Position numbers and translations under genes: made by a program. A stretch of 64,000 bases of DNA, from assembly GCA_051294375.1 (NCBI GenBank), contig CM119269.1, positions 21,437,665 through 21,501,664 of the forward strand, read 5' to 3'. Shown here piece by piece: positions 1 through 11,899 of the stretch. Source of the DNA: Paraspadella gotoi. Taxonomy: Eukaryota; Chaetognatha. Below the pieces are notes generated by a model. It was given only the letters and a program-made list of their open reading frames with translations. It ran no database searches and had not been told where the DNA came from. Position 1 is the first letter of the stretch, and every line of letters begins with the position of its first letter.

Positions 1-1262
1 TCGAGTCTTCAAATCATATTGCGGTCGTAATTTATTTAACTGAAGAAAAAACGCTTAGGAAGATTTTGTTTCCAATACAGTCTCGCCTCTCCCAGGGGCG
101 GCAAAGTGCCACGATCGTCAAATGTTATCGATTTTTGTGACAATTTTTGCGTTATTTTCTTGTGATTAATTAAGTTGCTAATTTTAAACATTTTTGATGA
201 GTATGTTATGGAATTTATTAGATTTTATTCCTAAAAATCTTTAAATAAGAAGTGACGTGCTCAAAAACAGTTGTAGTTTCATTAGCTAAATCTTTATTTT
301 AATAATTTTAAAGGGCATGTTTTGGGCAAAACAGTAAGAAATAAAAATGAATGAAATGAAATTTTGAGAAATATTTTTTAATTAATTGGTCTAATTTTTT
401 ATTAGAACGTCAACTTACGCGCTGTATATTTAATTTTTGAGCTTCTAACATGTAAATACCGGCAAAATAAAAAAAAAATCAAAAGAAATCAGTCTAAACA
501 CCGTGTTTATTATCAGCATTTTTTTAGTCAAAAGCCCTTTATGGATTTGTCTTTTTTACCGCGGCGTTGGATAGGCGCAAAACACTGGCAGTTCAGAAAA
601 ATCAATTCCATGGTTTTGTATATTTACTGGCGGTGCTGAGCTGGTGCGAGAAAATGTGCTTTGAGGATGACCAAATTATCAAAACCGCTTCGTTCTTCGG
701 ATTTTTTTCTAGCGCGGAGGGCGACATATCTACAATAATGCTACTTCCGGTTTTAATATTATTGATTCAAAATTCTTAATAACGGTTTGAGGTTGTTTAA
801 ATTTTTGTAACGATAGTATCAGGGTAATGCATTTTAGTATAGACAGATAATAACAAATTTCATCATTGATTTTTTAATAATTATTTTTATTTTATTAATA
901 TTCTCTCTTTTCGTTGGCTAAGTGAATATTAACGAATTGTTTATTGTATGTGCCAATACAACGAAACATGTACTACTAACTGAATAATAATTAATAATAA
1001 TTTTAAATAAGTAATAGAAAAATCGTTTGTAATGTGGCACGATAAATAAGAACAATTCTTTAAAAGCGCTTGTGGGGAAAGGCGCAGATATTCAAAAAGA
1101 AATGGTACTGAAAAATGCTTTATTTTGTAGTAGCTTGAAAATACGAACAGAATGACACCTTTTTGGTGTGAACTATATGAGTTATTTTGCCGCGGAAAAA
1201 ATGGTGTCTATAAGTGATTGTATCATTAGAATAGATATTTTTATTTAGATTAATTTAAAATA

Positions 1263-1838
1263 ATGACTACGGATTTTCGTCGCGTTTTGCAAGAAGTTTC
1301 GTTAGCTTCAATCTTGGAAGGAAAGTCTGGATGCGAGCCCGGATCAGCTTCGAGCCGCAATGGCAAGACGGGTCGGACCGCGGAGGTTAACGACTTGGTG
1401 TCGGGCGAGTCATAGAAGTGGGTAACGAGACGGGGAAGTGGAACAGCGGGAGCGGCAGGCGGCGGCGGTTAGTGAAGGCTGACGGCAAGCTGCAGCGATG
1501 GGGGATTTGGGCAGAAAGAAACAATAAACTGCAGCGTCAATTTGGAGAACGCGACCGGTGGAACGCAAACATCAGCACTCCTGAGACGACAGCACGAACC
1601 GCTAAACAACAACATACAACAAGCGTTCACGCAAAAACAGTGTCAAGAAAGCAACAAAACAACAACAACAGGCAAAGCTAAGTAGAACTCTCAGCAGGCA
1701 GGCAGCCGCGGCGACCGGCGCAGAAGCATCAACTGACGTCGACGTGAAGGAGTTTTCGGACTGAGGCATCGGCCGGCGTCGGGAGACGCGAAAGGAATTT
1801 TCCTTGGGACCGAAAGTGCTCGTGAGGGAAGGTTTACG
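1263..1838 (+). pseudogene. Frameshifted copy of exon 1 of the large plus-strand gene (copy 1)
   Basis: It starts with the same ATGACTACGGATTTTCG as the intact exon at 9913. Extra bases (for example AAGAAGTTTCG where copy 3 has AAGAAGTCG) break the frame repeatedly. The splice donor GAGTAAGTCG at the exon end is kept. Either the copy is dead or the assembly is unpolished here; the indel-only pattern makes me favour sequence error. Confidence 0.6.
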
Positions 1839-2198
1839 AGTAAGTCGATGGCTGACGGGCTACTACAAATACTTAGCAATCACTATATTTTTTTAGCATA
1901 TTAATGACAAAACTTATTCGTTACTCTATACTGAGTAAGGGAGTGGAAGACTTAGTAAGATTATAATAAATTTCAACTGGCGAGATACCGATCTTGAAAA
2001 TGAATAAGTGCGCCTAACTTTCGATATTTTTAACACCTCGATGAACATGTCTCTACTATAAAATTGTTATTTCGGTCTAATCATGTCTACCAACGAAAAG
2101 AAGATTGTACAAAACAGCAGACAATAATAATAAGTAATAATACTAATGAATAGATCAATAATGAGATGAATAATATACTTAAAAAACAAGAAAAAAAA

Positions 2199-2229
<31 letters not shown>

Positions 2230-2334
2230 TAATAAGATAGATAATAATAATAATGAATAATAATAATAATAATAACAGTAATAGATACACTTAAAAATAA
2301 TAATAATGAATAAATAATGAATAATTAATAATAA

Positions 2335-2366
<32 letters not shown>

Positions 2367-2684
2367 GTTATAAGATCTTTGTCAAACGAATGAGGTCTAC
2401 GACCAACCAAGAGCCGACCATCGTCGTTCCCCGGAAAAAAGACATCCCTCTCAAGGCACGAGCGACTCGACGGAATCAGCGAGCGACGTCCGCCTCCACG
2501 GCGAGGTCTGGCTGCAGCATCTTGTGTTGCAATACGAGTTCGTCAACGGCGACGTCGACGAGCGCCAATCTCGTCCGGGTCTTGCGAGACTCGACGCCGG
2601 CAAACGCCGACTCGGAGGCGCCTCAACGGCGGCGCCACCGCGGCGTCTCGAGTCTGCAATGTGCGGACGCCGCGTGACAGGGAC

Positions 2685-3185
2685 GCGTTCGCGAAAGACG
2701 CGCGTCTCTGTTACTGCGTCGACGAAGTTACGGACACCGCCTCCGATAAGAATGACTGTGAAATCAGTCGTCAATTTCTTCGCCTGCGGGGAATCGTCTT
2801 CGTCATCGTCGTCGTCGAAATCATCTTCAGCAGCGTCATCGATGTCCACATCGAATGAAAACGTGACGGCGTCTTCGTAGAGAGAGTCGAAAGAGACGTC
2901 CACGGCTTCGAGCGCCAATCGGACTTCGGCGCTAGAGACGGACTTGGTCGCCGTCTCGACTTGGGCGCCCCCGACGGCTTTGCGTGCCAACTTTATTTGG
3001 GCACCGGTAACAGCGTTGGGAGATGAGCCAACTTGCGTGGCGGTAGAGGACTCAGTTTTGACTTGGGCGCCAGCGAGGGCTTTGGGCGCCGATTCTTCAG
3101 CTTCACGCGCCGAAATTAGCGGCAGTAAGAAGATGCAAATTGCGGCGAAGCGGAAGGAAGGAGACGAGTTGCTTAGCACCTTCAT
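2685..3185 (-). CDS. Secreted protein with 12-residue Ala/Val/Gln repeats and an Asp-rich stretch
   Basis: I do not recognise this protein. The minus-strand frame opens at an ATG (3185) followed by a signal peptide (residues 1-26, hydrophobic core FAAICIFLLPLISA). Residues about 50-90 contain imperfect 12-residue repeats: NAVTGAQIKLAR, KAVGGAQVETAT, KSVSSAEVRLAL. Next come a sequence with VDVSFDSL and VTFSFDVDIDD, an acidic run (EDDFDDDDDEDD) and then KKLTTDF. The layout suggests a secreted, acidic, low-complexity protein, perhaps matrix- or mineral-associated, but that is a guess. The downstream end is uncertain because the open frame runs into the antisense of exon 2 of the large gene near 2670, where copies 1 and 2 diverge; a splice site or an assembly join may lie there. 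A 25-N gap follows upstream at 3255-3279. Confidence 0.5.
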
Positions 3186-3733
3186 TGTTTCGTGTCCCGT
3201 TATCCTGTTTTGTTTTGCCCGACTGGCTGATTCTTTTTTGCCTTCTTTTCAGTCNNNNNNNNNNNNNNNNNNNNNNNNNGCGCAAGAGCGTGTAAAGATC
3301 CATCGGATGCATGCGGTGCGTGGTTCGAAAACAAATCTTCTTTCTCTCTTTCGTCTCCGCTCTCTCTGCTCTCGACTGCCTCTCCTCTCCTCTCTCTCTC
3401 CTCTCTCTCTGCTCGGGACGTGGTTGATGGTGAAAACCCTCTCACGATCATCCGTCTTTACGAAGTGATGTTGTGAAGGATCGAGATAAAAAAAAAGAAG
3501 CTATGCTTAAAAATGAGAGAAAGTCTCGAGACTGTCTTTGCGAAATTTTTAACTGACTGACTGAGTGACTGAGGTCAAGGAAACGGTCTTATTTTCCATG
3601 ACGCCCGCATTTCATTTAAGTTTCGGATTGAGTTGTTTACGGTTTAAAGATAGGGTTGAGGTTTATGGTTGTAGGATAGTAGAAATAGGGTTTAAGAAAT
3701 TAGAAGTTAGTGGATTAGGATAGGTGGAATCAG

Positions 3734-4329
3734 TAAGGAGGGCCAAAATTTAACAGGTTTAAGTTACAATATGGAAAAAGTCTGTAATTAATAAAGTCTT
3801 TTGGTTCCATTTTAAGCCAGAATTGACGTTATGATGTTAAAAGTTTTGATTAAATTAATTTGTCTTCACGCATGGAAGCATTTTAATAATATAACAATAT
3901 ATAAGAAATGCTTAAAAATTTTTTTAAAAAAATTTTTAAATTTTTCAAAATGGGATTCTGATAAAGATTAAAAGTTAGATAAAAGGTTTAGTACGCAGAA
4001 TTTTAAATATTTCATGATAAATGGGTTAGGTGGGCGGTACGACTAGGTGTTGGATGGCGGCAAGATTTAAAACAAAGAACCTTAAAAAATCATCATCATC
4101 TTCATGTTAAATTTTATAGTTTTTTTTAATTTTCATAAATAAATAATTTAAATCTATCAGAAGTCCATAAAAAATTAAAATTCTTAAAAAAAATTTTGGA
4201 CAATTATGTAGTAAATCGGATAATATAAAATAGCTTCCATTTTATGTTTATTCTTGATCTTTGAAGTAAATAGCACTTAATAATATTTAGTACGGACTGT
4301 CTGTTTAGTTGGTAACTTGTTCCGCCTTA
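3734..4329 (+). mobile_element. MITE, TAAGGCGG family, copy a
   Basis: About 0.6 kb, non-coding, starting TAAGGAGGGCCAAAATTTAAC and ending AACTTGTTCCGCCTTA. The ends are short inverted repeats that begin with TA, consistent with TA target duplication. Internal marks are ACGCATGGAAGCATTTTAATA and a CATCATCATC run. Related copies are at 7725, 19693, 29033 (minus) and 35185. Confidence 0.65.
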
Positions 4330-5999
4330 GTGTTCAGGGTTAGGATTAGCCATTCTGGATTAGGGTTTACAGTCAGAGCTTAGTTTAGGGTTATGTATTA
4401 GGATTTAGGGGATTGGTTATGGGTTTTAGTAAACAGATTAGGGTAAAGGAAAAATTACAGGTTAAATTTAAGTTCAGGAGATAAATGGAAAAATGGCCCA
4501 ATAAAGGACCCGCGGCGCGCTTAGAGATGTTATTTTTCTTTAGCTTTTTTTCTTGTAGTGCCTAACGTAGATTGAACATTTTTTTTAATTTGCGTCAAAA
4601 CTAAAACATTGATGGAAAACCCTACGCAAGTAAGGAGAGTCGATAAATGTTAAAGAATAAAATTTAAAAATAAATTTCTAACTTTTAGTTCGCATAAGGT
4701 ATTAGACACATTTGTTTTCTGCTGAAAATGATGGGAATCGAGTCTTCAAATCATATTGCGGTCGTAATTTATTTAACTGAAGAAAAAACGCTTAGGAAGA
4801 TTTTGTTTCCAATACAGTCTCGCCTCTCCCAGGGGCGGCAAAGTGCCACGATCGTCAAATGTTATCGATTTTTGTGACAATTTTTGCGTTATTTTCTTGT
4901 GATTAATTAAGTTGCTAATTTTAAACATTTTTGATGAGTATGTTATGGAATTTATTAGATTTTATTCCTAAAAATCTTTAAATAAGAAGTGACGTGCTCA
5001 AAAACAGTTGTAGTTTCATTAGCTAAATCTTTATTTTAATAATTTTAAAGGGCATGTTTTGGGCAAAACAGTAAGAAATAAAAATGAATGAAATGAAATT
5101 TTGAGAAATATTTTTTAATTAATTGGTCTAATTTTTTATTAGAACGTCAACTTACGCGCTGTATATTTAATTTTTGAGCTTCTAACATGTAAATACCGGC
5201 AAAATAAAAAAAAAATCAAAAGAAATCAGTCTAAACACCGTGTTTATTATCAGCATTTTTTTAGTCAAAAGCCCTTTATGGATTTGTCTTTTTTACCGCG
5301 GCGTTGGATAGGCGCAAAACACTGGCAGTTCAGAAAAATCAATTCCATGGTTTTGTATATTTACTGGCGGTGCTGAGCTGGTGCGAGAAAATGTGCTTTG
5401 AGGATGACCAAATTATCAAAACCGCTTCGTTCTTCGGATTTTTTTCTAGCGCGGAGGGCGACATATCTACAATAATGCTACTTCCGGTTTTAATATTATT
5501 GATTCAAAATTCTTAATAACGGTTTGAGGTTGTTTAAATTTTTGTAACGATAGTATCAGGGTAATGCATTTTAGTATAGACAGATAATAACAAATTTCAT
5601 CATTGATTTTTTAATAATTATTTTTATTTTATTAATATTCTCTCTTTTCGTTGGCTAAGTGAATATTAACGAATTGTTTATTGTATGTGCCAATACAACG
5701 AAACATGTACTACTAACTGAATAATAATTAATAATAATTTTAAATAAGTAATAGAAAAATCGTTTGTAATGTGGCACGATAAATAAGAACAATTCTTTAA
5801 AAGCGCTTGTGGGGAAAGGCGCAGATATTCAAAAAGAAATGGTACTGAAAAATGCTTTATTTTGTAGTAGCTTGAAAATACGAACAGAATGACACCTTTT
5901 TGGTGTGAACTATATGAGTTATTTTGCCGCGGAAAAAATGGTGTCTATAAGTGATTGTATCATTAGAATAGATATTTTTATTTAGATTAATTTAAAATA

Positions 6000-6575
6000 A
6001 TGACTACGGATTTTCGTCGCGTTTTGCAAGAAGTTTCGTTAGCTTCAATCTTGGAAGGAAAGTCTGGATGCGAGCCCGGATCAGCTTCGAGCCGCAATGG
6101 CAAGACGGGTCGGACCGCGGAGGTTAACGACTTGGTGTCGGGCGAGTCATAGAAGTGGGTAACGAGACGGGGAAGTGGAACAGCGGGAGCGGCAGGCGGC
6201 GGCGGTTAGTGAAGGCTGACGGCAAGCTGCAGCGATGGGGGATTTGGGCAGAAAGAAACAATAAACTGCAGCGTCAATTTGGAGAACGCGACCGGTGGAA
6301 CGCAAACATCAGCACTCCTGAGACGACAGCACGAACCGCTAAACAACAACATACAACAAGCGTTCACGCAAAAACAGTGTCAAGAAAGCAACAAAACAAC
6401 AACAACAGGCAAAGCTAAGTAGAACTCTCAGCAGGCAGGCAGCCGCGGCGACCGGCGCAGAAGCATCAACTGACGTCGACGTGAAGGAGTTTTCGGACTG
6501 AGGCATCGGCCGGCGTCGGGAGACGCGAAAGGAATTTTCCTTGGGACCGAAAGTGCTCGTGAGGGAAGGTTTACG
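6000..6575 (+). pseudogene. Frameshifted copy of exon 1 of the large plus-strand gene (copy 2)
   Basis: By my reading this is base-for-base the same as the broken exon at 1263-1838, so the two cannot be independent decay products. The exon end keeps the GAGTAAGTCG donor. See the intact version at 9913-10451. Confidence 0.6.
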
Positions 6576-6935
6576 AGTAAGTCGATGGCTGACGGGCTAC
6601 TACAAATACTTAGCAATCACTATATTTTTTTAGCATATTAATGACAAAACTTATTCGTTACTCTATACTGAGTAAGGGAGTGGAAGACTTAGTAAGATTA
6701 TAATAAATTTCAACTGGCGAGATACCGATCTTGAAAATGAATAAGTGCGCCTAACTTTCGATATTTTTAACACCTCGATGAACATGTCTCTACTATAAAA
6801 TTGTTATTTCGGTCTAATCATGTCTACCAACGAAAAGAAGATTGTACAAAACAGCAGACAATAATAATAAGTAATAATACTAATGAATAGATCAATAATG
6901 AGATGAATAATATACTTAAAAAACAAGAAAAAAAA

Positions 6936-6966
<31 letters not shown>

Positions 6967-7071
6967 TAATAAGATAGATAATAATAATAATGAATAATAA
7001 TAATAATAATAACAGTAATAGATACACTTAAAAATAATAATAATGAATAAATAATGAATAATTAATAATAA

Positions 7072-7103
<32 letters not shown>

Positions 7104-7724
7104 GTTATAAGATCTTTGTCAAACGAATGAGGTCTACGACCAACCAAGAGCCGACCATCGTCGTTCCCCGGAAAAAAGACATCCCTCTCAAGGCACGAGC
7201 GACTCGACGGAATCAGCGAGCGACGTCCGCCTCCACGGCGAGGTCTGGCTGCAGCATCTTGTGTTGCAATACGAGTTCGTCAACGGCGACGTCGACGAGC
7301 GCCAATCTCGTCCGGGTCTTGCGAGACTCGACGCCGGCAAACGCCGACTCGGAGGCGCCTCAACGGCGGCGCCACCGCGGCGTCTCGAGTCTGCAATGTG
7401 CGGACGCCTCTCTCTCTCTCTCACGTGTTGGATGGTGAAACCCTCTCACGATCATCCGTCCTTTCACATGATGTTTGAAGGATCGAGATAAAAAAAAAAG
7501 AAGCTCAGCTTAAAATAGAGAAAGTTCGAGACTTCTTTGCGAAATTTTTAACTGACTGACTGAGTGACTGAGGTCAACAAACGGTCTTATTTTCCCATGA
7601 CGCCCCATTTCATCTTAAATTCGGAATTAGTTTTTAGGTTTAAAGATTAGGGTTGAGGTTTATGGTTTAGGATAGAGAAATAGGTTAAGAAATTAGAGTT
7701 AGTGGATTAGGATAGGTGGATCAG

Positions 7725-8285
7725 TAAGGACGGGCCAAAATTTAACAGTTTAGTTACAATATGGAAAAAGTCTGTAATTAAAAAGTCTTTTGTCCATTTT
7801 CAAGCAGAATTGACGTTATGATGTTAAAGTTTTGATTAAATTAATTTTCTTCACGCATGAAGCATTTTAATATTAACAATATATAAGAAATGCTTAAAAT
7901 TTTTTTTAAAAATTTTAAATTTTTAAAATGGATTCTGATAAAGATTAAAAAGTTAGATAAAGGTTTAGTACTCAGAATTTAAAAATTTCAATGATAAATG
8001 TAGGCGTAAATTTACAAATTAAAACAAAACACTTAATACAAATCATCATCATCATTCATTTAAATTTTATAGTTTTTTTAATTTTCATAAATAAATGAAT
8101 TTAAATCTATCAGAATCCATAAAAAATTAAAAATTTCTTAAAAAAAATTTTTGGACATTATGTAGTAATCGGATAATATAAAATAGCTTCCATGTTTATA
8201 TAGATTCTTAATTTTGATCTTTAATAAATACACATTAATAATATTTATACCGGACTTCTGTTAGTTGGTAACTTGTTCCGCCTTA
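7725..8285 (+). mobile_element. MITE, TAAGGCGG family, copy b
   Basis: The counterpart of copy a inside the second segmental copy, with many single-base indels. The ends TAAGGACGGGCC and GTTCCGCCTTA are readable. Confidence 0.6.
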
Positions 8286-9350
8286 GTGTTCAGGGTTAAG
8301 GATTAGCATTCTGGATTAGGGTTTACAATCAGAGCTTAGTTAGGGTTATGTATTAGATTAGGGATTGGGTTATGGGTTTAGTAACAGATTAGGGTAAAAA
8401 TATCAAGGTTAAAATTAAGTTCAGAGATAAAGGAACATAAAAATGGCCCAATAAACGACCACCCCCTAGAGATGTTATTTACTTTTAGCTTTTCCTTGTA
8501 GTCCAACTAATTAACAATTTTTTTTTAATTTCATCAAACTAAAACCAGTTGATAAAACCTACCAGTAGGAGATCGAAAATTTAAAGAATATAATTTAAAA
8601 AATAAAATTCTAACCTTTATTAGCATAAGTATTAGACACATTTTTTTCTGCTGATAATGATGATCGAGTCTTCAAATCATTCGGTTCGTATTTAAACTTT
8701 CTTTATGAAGAAAAAACCTTAGGAAGATTTTTTCAATACATCTCGCCTCTCCCAGGGGCGTCAAAGTGCCACGAGCGTCAAATTTATCGATTTTTGACAA
8801 TTTTCCTTATTTTCTTGTGGTTATAGCTAATTTTAAACAATTTTTTGATGATATGTTATGATTTATATGACTCTCAAAAACAATTTCATTTCGATAAATT
8901 GTTGTTCCGGCAACGAAATGTACCTTAGACTTTGTAGTTTCATTAGCTAATCTTTATTTTTATAATTTTAAAGGGCATGTTTTGCAAAAACAGTAAGAAA
9001 TAAAAATGATGATAAATTTTGAGAAAATTTTTTTAATTAATTGGTCTATTTTTTTATTACGACGTCAACTTACCGCTGTATATTTATTTGACTTCTACAG
9101 TAAATACCGCAAAATAAAAAAATTCAAAAGGAAATCAGTCTAAACACCGTGTTTATTATCAGTATTTTTTAGTCAAAACCGGCTGCGTTGGATAGCCCAA
9201 ACACAACAGGTGCAAAAATTGCTAGGAACCAAAATTATCAAAAACCGCTTCGTTCTTACGGATTTTTTTCTAAGCGCGGAGCGACATATCTACAATAATG
9301 TAACTTCCGGTTTTAATATGAAATTGGTACAACCAATATAAAAATATATA

Positions 9351-9389
<39 letters not shown>

Positions 9390-9564
9390 TATAATATAAT
9401 ATATATATTATTCAAAATTCTTAATAACGGTTTGAGGTTGTTTAAATTTTGATTAAATATATCAGGTAACATTTTAGTATAACAGATAATACAAATTTCA
9501 TCATTATTTTTATTATTATTTTTATTGTATTATTTTCTCTCTTTTCGTTGCTAAGTGAATATTA

Positions 9565-9725
9565 AGAATTGTTTATTTATGTGCCAATACAACGATTTTT
9601 TATTATTAGTAGTACATGTTTCGACTCTGTTGGTTCGAGCTGATGAAGACTCGGAACCAACAGAGTCGAAACATGTACTACTAATAATAAAAAATCGTTG
9701 TATTGGCACATAAATAAACAATTCT
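9565..9725. repeat. Near-perfect palindrome with a hammerhead-like core
   Basis: The left arm AGAATTGTTTATTTATGTGC.. is the reverse complement of the right arm over about 72 bases, with a short loop around CTGATGAAGA. In copies 1 and 2 the interior of the hairpin is missing. The loop and right arm contain CTGATGA at 9640, a five-base stem GACTC/GAGTC, then GAAAC at about 9668. That is the order of the conserved hammerhead ribozyme core. Confidence 0.75.
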
Positions 9726-9912
9726 TTAACGCTTGTGGGAAAGGCGAGATATTAAAAAAATGTACTAAAAATGCCTTTATTTTGTATAGCTTGAAAATAC
9801 GAACAGAATGATACCTTTTTGAAGACTATATAATTATTTTCCGAGGAAAAAAAATGTGTCTAATAAGTATTTATCATTAGAATAATATTTTTATTTAGAT
9901 TAATTTAAAATA

Positions 9913-10451
9913 ATGACTACGGATTTTCGTCGCGTTTTGCAAGAAGTCGTTAGCCTTCAATCTTGGAAGGAAAGTCTGGATCGAGCGCGGATCAGTTTCG
10001 AGCCGCAATGCCAAACGGGTCGGTCGCGGAGGTTAACGACTTGGTTCGGGCGAGTCATAGAAGTGGGTAACGAAGACGGAAGTGGAAGCAGCGGGAGCGG
10101 CAGCGGCGGCGGTAGTGACGGCTACGGCAGCTGCAGCGATGGGGATTTGCAAGAAAGAAACAATATAAACTGCAGCCTCAATTTGAGACGCGACCGTGAG
10201 AACGCAACATCAGCACTCCGAGACGAAACACGAACCGCTAACAACAACAACAACAACTTCACCAAAAACAATGTCAACAACAAAAACAACAACAACAGCA
10301 AGCTAAGTAGAACTCTCAGCAGCAGCAGCCGCGGCGACCGCAGCAGCATCACTACGTCCGACGTGAAGAGTTTTCGGACTGAGGCATCCGCGGCGTCGGG
10401 AGACGCGAAGGAATTTTCTTGGGACGAAAGTCTCGTGAGGAAAGTTTACGA
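9913..10451 (+). CDS. Large plus-strand gene, intact exon 1 (N-terminus of an unknown Ser/Asn-rich protein)
   Basis: I do not recognise the protein. The ATG at 9913 opens 179 codons plus 2 bases and ends at the donor TTTACGA|GTAAGT (phase 2). The protein begins MTTDFRRVLQEVVSLQSW, then WFGRVIEVGNED, a Gly/Ser run, an Asn-rich stretch (NNNNNNFTKNN), a Ser-rich stretch (TLSSSSRGDRSS) and EFSWDESLVRKVYE at the donor. No signal peptide or membrane segment is visible, so it is probably disordered and intracellular. This is the only one of three copies in the window with an open frame. The next plausible exon is 10950-11368. Confidence 0.6.
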
Positions 10452-10725
10452 GTAAGTCGATGCTGACGCTACTACAAAATACTTACAATACTATATTTTT
10501 TACATTATTATGACAAAACTATACGTTACTATACTGAGTAGGGAGTGAAACTTAGAAAAAAAGATTTATAATTAAATTTCAATGGGGAATACCATCTTGG
10601 AAACATGAATAAGTCGCCTAACTTCTCGATCATTTTTAAACACCTTCGAAACATGTCTGCTACTATAAAATTGTTATTTCGTCTAATCATTCTACCAACG
10701 AAAAGAAAGATTTACAAACAACAAC

Positions 10726-10737
<12 letters not shown>

Positions 10738-10765
<28 letters not shown>

Positions 10766-10905
10766 CATAAACATTTAAAAAAAAAAAAAAAAAAAAAAAA
10801 AATAATAATAATAATAATAAATAATAATAATAAAATAATAATAATAATAATAATAATAACAATAATAGATAACTAAAATAATAATAAAATAATAATAATA
10901 ATTAA
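10738..10905 (+). repeat. (TAA)n / poly-A low-complexity tract
   Basis: Near-pure AATAAT and a 28-base A run inside the first intron of the large gene. Matching (TAA)n tracts sit at 2120-2370 and 6860-7105 in the other two copies. The minus strand gives long Leu/Ile/Tyr-rich open frames that are artefacts of the repeat. Confidence 0.85.
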
Positions 10906-10949
10906 AATAGTAATATAATTTAATACTATAAAATCTTTTGTCAAACAAG

Positions 10950-11368
10950 AGGTCTACGACACAAGCGCCACCATCGTCGTCTCCCCGAACAAAAGACATC
11001 CCTCTCAACGAGCGAATCGACGGATCAGCGAGCGACGTCCGCCTCCACGCGAGGTCTGCTGCAGCATCTTGTTCAAACGGTTCGTCAACGGCGACGTCGA
11101 CGAGCGCCCAATCTCTCCGGGTCTTCGAGACTCGACGCCGGCGACGCCGACTCGAGCGCCTCAAACGCGGCGCCACCCGGCGTCTCGAGTCTCAATGTCG
11201 ACGCCGCCTCCAAGATGACGTCTTTGCTCGACACCACAAACGCGTCGTCGGATTATTGGAGTCAGAGTTCAGAGCGGATGGAGGAGGAGGAGGAGGAGGA
11301 GGAGGAGGAGGAGGATTTTGGAAAAGACAAACTTTCGAGAGAGAAAATGAGAAGAGAATGGAGCACGG
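10950..11368 (+). CDS. Large plus-strand gene, exon 2 (basic, Ser-rich, poly-Glu)
   Basis: With acceptor AAACAAG|A the phase-2 end of exon 1 joins a frame open for 419 bases, reading GLRHKRHHRRLPEQKTSL, then an Arg run, SSRLDAGDADSSASN, TNASSDYWSQSSERM and a run of Glu, ending REWSTG at donor GG|GTAGGT (phase 1). The length agrees exactly with the two phases. The acceptor has a weak pyrimidine tract, so the start is less sure than the end. Two overlapping open frames in the same stretch are lower-complexity shadows. The protein is unrecognised. Confidence 0.45.
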
Positions 11369-11899
11369 GTAGGTTTTGGAAAAAAATTAAGAAATGTAAA
11401 TAATTAAATTATTAATTGGATAAATTAAAATTTTTGTATCAAAAGTAAATAAATTTTTTTTTAACATCAGAGAATTTGCTCGCGTTCAGCTATTAAAGCA
11501 ACTCAGGTGTCAATAAGTAAAAGTCTTTTTTTATTTTTAATAAAATATAATGTTATGTAACTATAGACGATTAATTACACGTTTTTGATAAATAATTCAT
11601 TCCTTTTTATTATTCATTTAATTCTAATGTAAAGCATCGGTCTCGTAAACCAAAGATCATGGTTTCAAACCCCGTTTGTGCTTAGTTTCTTCATTTATGT
11701 TTCTATTTAAGACGCCAAAGTAATTTTGTAGGACTAAGCTCTGACAAAAAAAGTCAGAGGTTTTTTTAAGATATTCTTTTACCGGTCAATTTAGAATGAT
11801 GGCAATATTGCTATTGTTAGGACTAAGCTCTGACGAACAAAGCCCGAGATTTTTTTTAATATATTCCTTATACGGGCCAAGTAGAAATGATGCAATATT

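Larger units (their letters stand above)
1..4737. repeat. Copy 1 of a three-copy segmental repeat
   Basis: Bases 1-2671 reappear unchanged, as far as I can read, at 4738-7408 (offset 4737). Bases 3415-4737 reappear at about 7420-8660 with many single-base indels. A third, more divergent copy begins near 8661. The unit holds the first exon of the large plus-strand gene (ATG at 1263), a (TAA)n tract near 2120-2370 and one MITE (3734-4329). In this copy the exon is broken by single-base insertions relative to copy 3. Exact identity beside indel-rich divergence suggests an assembly duplication or uncollapsed haplotypes rather than an old tandem array. Confidence 0.85.
4738..8660. repeat. Copy 2 of the three-copy segmental repeat
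   Basis: The first 2.67 kb match copy 1 exactly. After 7408 the copy skips about 740 bases found in copy 1 (2672-3410) and resumes at the TGGTGAAA..CTCTCACGATCATCCG segment. It then follows copy 1 with frequent single-base deletions. The first exon of the large gene starts at 6000 and carries the same frameshifts as copy 1. The MITE is at 7725-8285. Confidence 0.85.
8661..11200. repeat. Copy 3 of the three-copy segmental repeat
   Basis: It aligns with copies 1 and 2 from the start of the unit to the second exon but lacks scattered bases in non-coding parts. It also has extra material: a TA-dinucleotide tract (9350-9410) and a 72-bp-arm palindrome (9565-9725). Only this copy keeps the first exon open (9913-10451) and continues past the second exon into a plausible splice donor, so it is the best candidate for the functional locus. 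Confidence 0.75.

Noticed and set aside
567-779. Open frame repeated at 567-779 and 5304-5516
   Set aside because: It starts at a non-ATG codon, is absent as an open frame in the third copy and lies upstream of the real first exon.
3640-4450. Telomere-like GGGTTAG/GGATTAGG runs (also near 8.3, 28.4 and 41.1 kb)
   Set aside because: Irregular spacing and mixed motifs; they belong to dispersed AT-rich repeats rather than a telomere array.
10122-10352. Minus-strand Leu-rich frame across exon 1 of the large gene
   Set aside because: Antisense of CAG/AAC-rich coding sequence; no start context or splice signals.
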